Below are positions 57,324 to 64,000 of a DNA stretch of 64,000 nucleotides, one piece after another. Position numbers and translations under genes: made by a program. The stretch spans positions 4,196,481 through 4,260,480 of the forward strand of contig OY282383.1 of assembly GCA_958295855.1 (NCBI GenBank), given 5' to 3'. The notes under the pieces were generated by a model. The model made no database searches. It was not told the DNA's origin and saw nothing but the letters and a program-made list of their open reading frames with translations. The first letter of the stretch is position 1. Each line of letters opens with the position of its first letter. This DNA comes from an uncultured Poribacteria bacterium. GTDB lineage: Bacteria > Poribacteria > WGA-4E > WGA-3G.

Positions 57324-60071
57324 ATGAAACAGTTGATGCTGTTACTGCTTACGATTTGCTTTGGGCTTGTAAGTAGGGTGCTTTGTGCCCAGCAGGTCCC
57401 TTCTGCACAAAAATCTGAAGGCGTAGCTGCTACAAAACGGATGACAGCAGCACTGGCAGGAAAGGTTATCTGGGATGGGCAAGATCTGTCACACACCAGC
57501 GTGTCGGTGTATCGGGACAAAAAACTGAATGTGCTTTACGCGAGTGCGATTCCCGAGTCGGGCGACGGTCGGTTCACGCTCCGCGTGGAACCGGATCGGT
57601 ACTATCTAGTTGCTTATGTGGATGTTGACCGGTCGGGTAGTTTTGATCCCGGGGATGGCTTAGGTATCTTCGGCATCACCGATTGGAATCACCAGGGGCA
57701 AACTTATCAGGTGGTTGAGGTTCGTGAAGGACAAAAGGTGAGTGGGTTAAATATTCCGATAACGGCACGCGCTGTGCTTGTTGATGGGGAACTCACAACC
57801 GTTCCTGTAACGCAGTACGAACCGAGCCAAATCCAACAGTTTCACACGGAGTTGCGCAAAGCCACATCCGGCTGTAGTGGTACCCTGACGTTCGGAGAAT
57901 CCATGAAAAAGCCTCAAGCTACCGCACGCTTGGTGCCAGGACAAAAGGTGTTAATTCTCGCTTATACAGATTTATCGTGGAAATATCGGGCCGGCATCGC
58001 GCGAGTGGCAGACTCAGGCGAATGGATGCTCAACCTCCCACCGGGGAAGTATTACCTGATGGCGATTGTTGACAACAACAACACGAACAAACTGGATTCA
58101 GGCGATGATTTTGGATTCTACGGTATTGACAATATTCGGCGGCGTGGAGCGTTCCCACAGCCTGTACTTATTGCCTCGAACAAATTCACCGAAGAGCTGG
58201 AGATAACAATTACCGCTACGTATCAAACACGCCGACGGACACAAAAGGAAGAACTCATAACGGTTACAGGCACCGTGCCGCTTGTACAAGATGCGACTGC
58301 GCGCATTGAAGCGTATAACGAACCCGCCTTCGTCACACCTGTTGCAAGCACTGAAACAGATGCCAGCGGCACATTTCGCCTCGCGCTGCCACCCGGTGAA
58401 TACTACCTCATCGCCAATCTGGATGCTGACAAAGATGGCAGGTACAGCGAAGGCGACGGCTTGGGTGCATACGGCACGGTAGATATTACCACGCAGCCCC
58501 CAACACCGTTCGTGTTGAAAGAAGGTGACTTCCCACAGGGGCACACGATTGATATCCTGCTCAGCGCGCGCTATGATGCAGATGGACATCTCCACGCAGT
58601 GCAGCCTAGCATTGAGAAGCACATCCAACAGGGGGGAATTACAGGACAGATAACCTGGGATGGGCAAGCACTTGGACAAGGAATTTTGACGCTCGCCTAC
58701 ACCCCCGACTTCAGTTCGCCGATTGCGATACCGATTTCCCTTTCGGCGGATGGACGTTACAAGGTTGACGTTTTGCCGGGACGTTACTACCTCATGGCGG
58801 TAATGGACGCGAACGGCGACGGTACCACGGGTATATCTGATGGCGTTGGGATATATGGCACCCGCCGGCCCGCGCGCGGTGAACCTACGGCTGTCAACGT
58901 GTTGCCTGGACGCACAACGCCGCATATTGATATTGAAATGTTCGCAAGTTATATTGATGAAAAGGGAAATATGGCTGAAATTGAGGATGGCGGCCGTTGG
59001 GAAATTAGAAGACGCTATGGCGAACCTGAAGATGTTTTCAGACTTACCCGCAATGGACAGGGGTTCGAGGAGTGGAAATATTGGACAAAGGGTATCGGTT
59101 TTAAATGGCGTGCCGTTGGCGCAGGATGGGAATTCCTCGATGAAGAAAGTTTTATCCTGAAAGAGAGCCTCTTGACTGAAAGGGTGAAAGAAGGGAAGGA
59201 GGAAAAAAAAGGGGAAACCTCCTCCAACCTTCCAACCTTCCAACCTTCCAATCCGTTGTTTATCTACTTTGCTTATGACGGTGTGATTTGGCGTATCACA
59301 CCGGACGAGGGTGTTATTCCCTTGGGTGCAGGGCGCAAGCCCACGGTCGCAAACGATGGCACGCTACTCTATCAGGACAATGAGGGGAACATGATTATCC
59401 AGGACAGTGTTGCGCCGCGGGGACGCGTGTTGCTTGACAGGCGACACATGGCAGAGGATGCTGCAATCTCGCCGGATGCAAAATACCTTGCTTATGCACG
59501 TACGGAATTTGGCAATCGGCGCCGCCTCGTCATGCGGCATATTCGTACGGATGCCGAGTTTGTTGTGCCATCAACGGCACAAAATGCCTTCACACCCGCA
59601 TGGAACAAAGACGGTAAACTGCTCGCCTACGTCACGGCAGGAACGATTGAAAACCCGGATGCTGACACGACGCAGAATATCTATGCTTTCGACCAGGTGA
59701 CGAACAGCGTGGAACCGATTGTGGTATCTCCAGCGAATGATGGGGCACCGACCTGGTCGCCTGCGAACCCGAATCAGTTGGCGTTTGTACGAACTGAAGG
59801 GGATGTAGGGCGCGGCTTGCAAGCCCATCTTGGGACGAAACAGATTTGGCTCGTCACGTACTCGAACACAGGCGAGCCGACGGAACAGCAGTTAACCCAA
59901 AATGGCGGAAGCCATCCTGTTTGGATACCCCCGGAGGGACGTTGGATACTCTATGAAAACAACGGACAACTCTGGCTCATTGATACGCAGAACCCAGGGA
60001 CGAGTGAAACGCCTCTGATGCACGACGGTCGCGTTGTGTTCGGACATGAACCTGCGGTAATTAACCCATGA
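57324..60071 (+). CDS. Large secreted protein: four beta-sandwich repeats with Asp-rich loops plus C-terminal propeller
   Basis: 915 residues. Signal peptide 1-23 (cut at LCA-QQ). Residues 45-560 hold four repeats of about 115 residues with a beta-sandwich look and a conserved block RYYL(V/M)A-x-x-D followed by an Asp-rich loop: DVDRSGSFDPGDGLGIFG, DNNNTNKLDSGDDFGFYG, DADKDGRYSEGDGLGAYG and DANGDGTTGISDGVGIYG. The D-x-D-x-G-x-x-x-x-x-D spacing suggests calcium. Residues 660-915 form a TolB-like PD40 propeller (ISPDAKYLAYARTEFG, WNKDGKLLAYVT, WSPANPNQLAFVR). Between them an in-frame insertion of dispersed repeat DNA adds a Lys/Glu then Asn/Leu/Pro/Thr/Phe segment. First gene of a coupled operon. 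Confidence 0.75.
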   Translation: MKQLMLLLLTICFGLVSRVLCAQQVPSAQKSEGVAATKRMTAALAGKVIWDGQDLSHTSVSVYRDKKLNVLYASAIPESGDGRFTLRVEPDRYYLVAYVDVDRSGSFDPGDGLGIFGITDWNHQGQTYQVVEVREGQKVSGLNIPITARAVLVDGELTTVPVTQYEPSQIQQFHTELRKATSGCSGTLTFGESMKKPQATARLVPGQKVLILAYTDLSWKYRAGIARVADSGEWMLNLPPGKYYLMAIVDNNNTNKLDSGDDFGFYGIDNIRRRGAFPQPVLIASNKFTEELEITITATYQTRRRTQKEELITVTGTVPLVQDATARIEAYNEPAFVTPVASTETDASGTFRLALPPGEYYLIANLDADKDGRYSEGDGLGAYGTVDITTQPPTPFVLKEGDFPQGHTIDILLSARYDADGHLHAVQPSIEKHIQQGGITGQITWDGQALGQGILTLAYTPDFSSPIAIPISLSADGRYKVDVLPGRYYLMAVMDANGDGTTGISDGVGIYGTRRPARGEPTAVNVLPGRTTPHIDIEMFASYIDEKGNMAEIEDGGRWEIRRRYGEPEDVFRLTRNGQGFEEWKYWTKGIGFKWRAVGAGWEFLDEESFILKESLLTERVKEGKEEKKGETSSNLPTFQPSNPLFIYFAYDGVIWRITPDEGVIPLGAGRKPTVANDGTLLYQDNEGNMIIQDSVAPRGRVLLDRRHMAEDAAISPDAKYLAYARTEFGNRRRLVMRHIRTDAEFVVPSTAQNAFTPAWNKDGKLLAYVTAGTIENPDADTTQNIYAFDQVTNSVEPIVVSPANDGAPTWSPANPNQLAFVRTEGDVGRGLQAHLGTKQIWLVTYSNTGEPTEQQLTQNGGSHPVWIPPEGRWILYENNGQLWLIDTQNPGTSETPLMHDGRVVFGHEPAVINP
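59176..59254 (+). repeat. In-frame purine/pyrimidine repeat inside the 57324 gene
   Basis: An AAAGGG/GAAGG-rich stretch is followed by three copies of CCAACCTT. It encodes residues KEGKEEKKG and SSNLPTFQPSN. Similar order of purine-rich then CCTTCC-rich sequence occurs in the intergenic region at 24595-24680, so this looks like a dispersed repeat inserted in a domain linker. Confidence 0.55.
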
Positions 60072-61366
60072 AGATATTCCAGCGAATAGTCTTTCTCTTT
60101 TTAATAGGGGTGCAAACCGCTTCAGCACAATGGCTTTTGATACCGATGGAGCAGGGAGCGCAAAGCAACCATCTAAAAGCGTACGGCTTGACGTACTGGG
60201 CATTAGCGGTGCCGCGTGAGTACCGATGCTATTGGTGGCTTAACTATCGCGGCGGTGCATTCGTCCTGCCGGATTCTCAAGATGTGCGAGTGCGTGCTGT
60301 CTTAATGGGCGTGCGTTTTGAACCGATGCGCCATGATGACTATAACAGCATCAAGGAGTCTATCCTTGCCGCTAACAACATGGACGAAATTCTGTTGGAA
60401 AAAGCACCGAAGATTGCAGTGTACGCGCCGTCGGAAGATTCACCCTACCGCGATCCGTGGGACGATGCTGTCAAAATTGCCCTGGATTACGCGCAAATCC
60501 CGTACGCCCTCATCTGGGATAAAGATGTGCAGAGCGGGGCACTCCAGGCGCAAGCCTACGACTGGTTACACCTACACCACGAGGACTTCACCGGACAGCA
60601 CGGCAAGTTTCACGCCGCATTTTCGACGCAGGTGTGGTATCAGCAACGGATGCTGATGTTTGAGCAAGCCGCGGCAGAAGCAGGCTTTCGGCGGGTGGCG
60701 CGGCACAAGGGGCAAACCGCGCAGCTCATCGCAGACTACATTGCCAACGGTGGATTTGTCTTTGCAATGTGTTCCGCACCGGAAACCCTTGACATCGCCT
60801 TAGCAACAGGCGGGGGGGCTGTTGACATCGTCGCGCCAGAGCTTGATGGGACACCTATTGATGCGGATTTCAGCACACGATTGGACTTTCAGCGTGCATT
60901 GGCGTTTGAGAATTTCGTCCTCTACACAAATCCGGGCCGATACGAGTTTTCAGATATAGACAACCCACGGCCGGACATGGATGCACAGAGTGGCGTTGAG
61001 GATTTCACGCTTTTTGAATTTGCGGCAAAACACGATCCGATTCCGACGATGCTCACGCAAAACCATGTCAGTGTTGTCCCGGGTTACTTGGGGCAGACGA
61101 CATCGTTTAACATGGATAGGATTCGCGGAGCTGTCACAATTTTAGGGCAGGTTGAAGGCACGAACTATGCAAAGTACATCCATGGCAAATTAGGCAAAGG
61201 CACCTTTACGTTCCTCGGTGGGCATGATCCGGAGGATTATAGACACCTTGTGGGTGAGGGCAAAATCCCCACCAACCTTGATTTGCACAAACATTCGCCA
61301 GGCTACCGATTGATACTGAATAATATCCTGTTTCCAGCCGCTCGGAAGAAACCTCAGAAGACGTAA
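60068..61366 (+). CDS. Secreted 'asparagine synthetase B'-annotated family protein
   Basis: 432 residues. Signal peptide 1-19 (cut at ASA-Q), then QWLLIPMEQGAQSNHLKAYGLTYWAL, YRCYWWLNYRGGAFVLP, KIAVYAPSEDSPYRDPWDDAV, IADYIANGGFVFAMCSAPETLDI and late GKGTFTFLGGHDPEDY. This matches a family in Bacteroidota databases labelled asparagine synthetase B, although it has no known AsnB catalytic domains. The layout (a GG-V-x-A-M-C-like turn and GGHD) recalls a GATase1-type fold with Cys260 as possible nucleophile. Overlaps the previous gene by ATGA. Exported; true activity unknown. Confidence 0.6.
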   Translation: MKIFQRIVFLFLIGVQTASAQWLLIPMEQGAQSNHLKAYGLTYWALAVPREYRCYWWLNYRGGAFVLPDSQDVRVRAVLMGVRFEPMRHDDYNSIKESILAANNMDEILLEKAPKIAVYAPSEDSPYRDPWDDAVKIALDYAQIPYALIWDKDVQSGALQAQAYDWLHLHHEDFTGQHGKFHAAFSTQVWYQQRMLMFEQAAAEAGFRRVARHKGQTAQLIADYIANGGFVFAMCSAPETLDIALATGGGAVDIVAPELDGTPIDADFSTRLDFQRALAFENFVLYTNPGRYEFSDIDNPRPDMDAQSGVEDFTLFEFAAKHDPIPTMLTQNHVSVVPGYLGQTTSFNMDRIRGAVTILGQVEGTNYAKYIHGKLGKGTFTFLGGHDPEDYRHLVGEGKIPTNLDLHKHSPGYRLILNNILFPAARKKPQKT

Positions 61367-61452
61367 CTGCTTCTTGTCGGCGCGATTTCCGAATCGCGAT
61401 GGTGTTTGGTTGTGTTTACCCTGTGTGTTTCTCCGCAAGGAATGTCGAAAGA

Positions 61453-63591
61453 ATGAAAGCAGTACTCGCAACGTGCAGTCTAAACCAATGGAGCCTTGAC
61501 TTTGAAGGCAACACCGCGCGTATCATTGAATCCATTGAGATAGCGAAAGGGCGCGGTGCGCGGTATCGCTTAGGGCCTGAATTGGAAATCACAGGGTATT
61601 CTTGCGAAGACCATTTTCTGGAGTTGGATACCTTGCGGCACAGTTGGGAATCGCTATCTCACATCCTCAAAGGTGGGCACACAGAGGGTATTCTCTGCGA
61701 TATCGGCATGCCTGTCATGCACAAAAATGTCCGATACAACTGCCGAGTTTTCGTTTTAGATGGAAAACTGCTACTTATTCGGCCGAAACTGATACTTGCT
61801 GGAGACGGCAATTATCGCGAGCCGCGCTGGTTTGCAGCGTGGGCACAGCGTTGGACAACCGAACCTTATACGCTCCCGCGCGAGATTTCCGACATCACCG
61901 GGCAACGGACGGTACCCATCGGGATTGCGGCGATTGCCACCGGCGATACGCTTTTGGCATCGGAGACATGCGAGGAGTTGTTTGCCCCGATGAGCCCGCA
62001 TATCCACCTCGGCAATGCGGGGGTTGAAATCATCGCCAACGGCTCAGGTTCACACCACGAATTACGAAAACTGGATACACGCATCGCGCTCATCCGGAAC
62101 GCTACTGCTAAAAACGGGGGTGTTTACCTCTATGCGAACCAGCAAGGTTGTGACGGCAGCCGCCTCTATTTCGATGGCTCTGCCTTAATTGCACAAAACG
62201 GGGACATCTTAGCCCAAGGCTCACAATTCTCACTCAACGATGTGGAAGTCGTCACGGCGACGGTAAACCTTTTTGATGTCCGCTCCTATCGTGGGGCTAG
62301 GGCGAGCCGCGTTGTACAAGCAAGCCAAACGGAGCCGCTCCCACAGGTTGCGGTTGATTTTCCACTTCGTCGTTGTCAGTTAACCGACAACCGGGAACTG
62401 ACAACCGAGAACCGAATACCAAAAACTGATAGCTACCCAAGGGAAGCGGGTTCGGTGCCCATTGAACCACGTTATCACACACCAGAAGAGGAGATAGCCC
62501 TCGGGCCTGCCTGTTGGCTTTGGGATTATCTACGCCGCTCCGGCGCAGCGGGGTACTTCATTCCGCTCTCTGGTGGTGCGGACAGCGCTGCAGTCGCTAC
62601 GCTCGTCGGTTCGATGTGTCAGTTAGTTGCCAAAGCAATTCGCGCCCATAATGCCGCGGTTCTCCACGATGTCAACCGGTGGCTTGAGGCTGATGAAACC
62701 CCGGATGTGCTGGCAGACCCGGGGGTATTAGCCAACCGGCTGCTGTATACGTGTTATATCGGCACAGAAAATAGTTCCCGTGACACCCAAAAACGCGCGA
62801 AGCAGCTTGCAGATGAGCTCAGGGCATATCATCTTAATATCAACATGGATGTGCTTGTCACTGCGTTGCAACAACTTTTTACCCGCATCACGCGAAAGAC
62901 TCCCCGATTCAAAGTTGAGGGCGGAACGCATACAGAGAACCAGGCACTCCAAAACATACAAGCACGGTTGCGAATGGTTATCAGTTATCTATTCGCGCAA
63001 ATGATGCCTTGGGTGCGGAACCGCCCGGGCACCTTGCTTGTTTTAGGCACGGGCAACGTAGACGAGGCACTGCGCGGCTATCTCACCAAATACGATTGTA
63101 GTAGTGGGGACATCAACCCGATTGGGGGTATCAGCAAGCGCGACCTGCGCCGGTTTCTAACCTGGGCACAACACCACCTCGGCTATACCGCCCTCGCCGA
63201 GATTGTTGAGGCACCGCCGACTGCTGAATTGGAGCCGATAACTGAAACCTACACGCAAACTGATGAAGAGGATATGGGAATGACTTATGCGGAGTTGAGT
63301 CGATTCGGGCAACTCCGAAAGATGGAGCAGTGCGCTCCCGTCAGCATGTTTGAAAAACTCGTACACGAATGGCACCACCTGCCGCCACGTGAAGTGGCGG
63401 AAAAGGTAAAGCGGTTCTTCAGATATTACGCTATTAATCGACACAAAATGACAACGTTAACGCCTTCCTACCACGCTGAGTCCTATTCGCCGGACGATAA
63501 TCGCTTCGACCTGCGGCAGTTCCTCTATAATACGCGCTGGACGTGGCAGTTCCGCCAAATTGATGCGATAGTTCAGAAATTGGAGGCGTAG
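61453..63591 (+). CDS. nadE: Glutamine-dependent NAD+ synthetase
   Basis: 712 residues from ATG 61453, after GTCGAAAGA. Eukaryotic-type fusion: nitrilase-fold glutaminase (1-285) with Glu in LGPELEITGYSCED, Lys in RPKLILAGDGNYRE and Cys in ASETCEELFAPMSPH, then the NAD synthase domain with the P-loop PLSGGADSAAVATL (about 378-391), LGTGNVDEALRGYLTKYDCSS and DINPIGGISKRDLRRF. It makes NAD+ from deamido-NAD+, ATP and glutamine. Between the domains an extra segment (QLTDNRELTTENR near residues 312-324) is encoded by an intergenic-type repeat. Follows the secreted protein gene by 86 bases. Confidence 0.95.
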   Translation: MKAVLATCSLNQWSLDFEGNTARIIESIEIAKGRGARYRLGPELEITGYSCEDHFLELDTLRHSWESLSHILKGGHTEGILCDIGMPVMHKNVRYNCRVFVLDGKLLLIRPKLILAGDGNYREPRWFAAWAQRWTTEPYTLPREISDITGQRTVPIGIAAIATGDTLLASETCEELFAPMSPHIHLGNAGVEIIANGSGSHHELRKLDTRIALIRNATAKNGGVYLYANQQGCDGSRLYFDGSALIAQNGDILAQGSQFSLNDVEVVTATVNLFDVRSYRGARASRVVQASQTEPLPQVAVDFPLRRCQLTDNRELTTENRIPKTDSYPREAGSVPIEPRYHTPEEEIALGPACWLWDYLRRSGAAGYFIPLSGGADSAAVATLVGSMCQLVAKAIRAHNAAVLHDVNRWLEADETPDVLADPGVLANRLLYTCYIGTENSSRDTQKRAKQLADELRAYHLNINMDVLVTALQQLFTRITRKTPRFKVEGGTHTENQALQNIQARLRMVISYLFAQMMPWVRNRPGTLLVLGTGNVDEALRGYLTKYDCSSGDINPIGGISKRDLRRFLTWAQHHLGYTALAEIVEAPPTAELEPITETYTQTDEEDMGMTYAELSRFGQLRKMEQCAPVSMFEKLVHEWHHLPPREVAEKVKRFFRYYAINRHKMTTLTPSYHAESYSPDDNRFDLRQFLYNTRWTWQFRQIDAIVQKLEA
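62371..62432 (+). repeat. Dispersed repeat inserted in frame in nadE
   Basis: GTCAGTTAACCGACAACC, GGGAACTGACAACCGAGAAC follow each other; the reverse complement is the CAGTT/TCGGTTTTCGG repeat of 36050-36092. It encodes QLTDNRELTTENRIPKTD in the linker between the glutaminase and synthetase domains. Confidence 0.7.
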
Positions 63592-63593
63592 TC

Positions 63594-64000
63594 TTGCTGA
63601 GTCCTGCTTTACAAAATAAGAGTGGAAGATTGGGGAGACTTCCATCATTCCATGGTTTCTTTTTATACGCTCTCCTTGCAGTGGGAACGGTTTGTAACCC
63701 CGATATTCATGTGCACGCCGCGCCCAACGTTCCTCTGAACTTTGATGGGTGGGTTACCGAAGCCCTCGCGAAACTGGAGACGGATGGCATCACAGGCGGA
63801 TTCCACCGCCACACTGCCCCGCTCTCACGGGCAGATGTCGCCAAGGTGATACAACAGGCGGAGTCGAGAATTAAATCCGGCATCGTTGTGCCCTCAGAAA
63901 TTGATAAGAAACTCCTTGAGAAGTTGAAACGTGAGTTTCAAGCGGAACTCACACACCAAACAAGGCGCGCAACTTCGTTTTTACCGCAGTTACGTGCGAC
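63594..64000 (+). CDS. Start of a secreted Wzi/SLH-like protein (partial, right edge)
   Basis: TTG at 63594 lies 8 bases after GGAGG (63582-63586, within the end of nadE) and two bases after the nadE stop, so translation is coupled. The signal peptide (hydrophobic part about residues 22-34) ends near VHA-AP. The mature part begins NVPLNFDGWVTEALAKLETDG, then the H-x-x-x-x-PLSRADVAKVIQQAE pattern. This is typical of S-layer-homology-like N-terminal domains of capsule assembly/Wzi-type or outer-membrane proteins. At least 135 residues, continuing beyond the window. Confidence 0.65.
   Translation, partial: MLSPALQNKSGRLGRLPSFHGFFLYALLAVGTVCNPDIHVHAAPNVPLNFDGWVTEALAKLETDGITGGFHRHTAPLSRADVAKVIQQAESRIKSGIVVPSEIDKKLLEKLKREFQAELTHQTRRATSFLPQLRA

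Noticed and set aside
60068..61366. True asparagine synthetase B
   Set aside because: No N-terminal Cys for glutamine hydrolysis and no AsnB synthetase motif; it carries a signal peptide. Only a database label of the family.

Overview
The window looks like chromosomal DNA of an uncultured, diderm, envelope-rich bacterium. The gene mix is most like Candidatus Poribacteria (sponge-associated or free-living relatives): two phytanoyl-CoA-dioxygenase-like proteins, several Gfo/Idh/MocA oxidoreductases, paired amidohydrolase-2 proteins, GH127, DUF3500, many secreted beta-propeller and CBM/LamG proteins, and many dispersed short palindromes. This assignment is an inference from gene content; no rRNA or other definitive marker is present. 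Promoters are ordinary sigma70 type (TTGACA/TATAAT, 17-18 bp spacers). tRNA genes lack encoded CCA. TTG and GTG starts with good Shine-Dalgarno sites are frequent.

Layout. 1-8.8 kb: an envelope region. Two GT39-type membrane glycosyltransferases, a GT2 gene with its catalytic middle deleted, and an LPG-synthase-TM-type membrane protein are followed by a perfect sigma54 (-24/-12) promoter with a palindrome cluster upstream. This drives two nearly identical tandem lipoproteins and two signal-anchored proteins. The 3' 0.5 kb of one of these proteins is repeated at the left edge, so the glycan genes lie between direct repeats. 8.9-18 kb: a lipoprotein, GH127 arabinofuranosidase, a second lipoprotein, an oxidoreductase, cysC, an FAH-family/DSD1-like pair, a YbjQ protein and a GATase-like membrane protein. 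18-21.7 kb: a PQQ-type propeller protein and a CBM9-like secreted protein, followed by a tandem duplication that left a broken propeller fragment and a second CBM9-like gene. 21.8-24.3 kb: DUF3500 and an Rpn/PD-(D/E)XK nuclease-like gene with a strong internal start, followed by a stand-alone copy of just its C-terminal part. 24.8-28.3 kb: ECF sigma factor, anti-sigma factor, TPR protein. 28.3-36 kb: FIST sensor, folD, SDR, an S55-peptidase-like lipoprotein with a long structured leader, and an oxidoreductase.

36-40 kb: a polytopic membrane protein followed by three tandem copies of a tail-anchored coiled-coil gene whose 18-residue repeat varies in number (3, 1, about 5 units), plus a fossil fourth copy. 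39.7-46.5 kb: metallohydrolase, PhyH-HEAT fusion, PhyH, Rieske protein and two amidohydrolases, an accessory catabolic cluster. 46.5-55.2 kb: core genes on the minus strand: mutS2-dnaG-rpoD, two tRNAs, and a TPR protein plus propeller protein downstream of tRNA-Gly. 55.4-57 kb: peroxiredoxin and a LamG-like protein. 57.3-64 kb: a tightly coupled plus-strand operon with a large secreted repeat/propeller protein, a secreted 'asparagine synthetase B'-type protein, glutamine-dependent nadE, and the start of a Wzi/SLH-like gene running off the window.

Most interesting signals: (1) four secreted proteins of three unrelated folds end in the same short motif (KLxTxWxx[LI]K[ST]), a candidate C-terminal sorting tag; (2) the Rpn-like gene with a Shine-Dalgarno-equipped internal ORF and a stand-alone duplicate of it, which resembles the toxin/intragenic-antitoxin arrangement known for E. 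coli Rpn proteins; (3) the sigma54 promoter with symmetric operator cluster; (4) the tail-anchored coiled-coil array; (5) dispersed intergenic repeats inserted in frame inside genes, including nadE.
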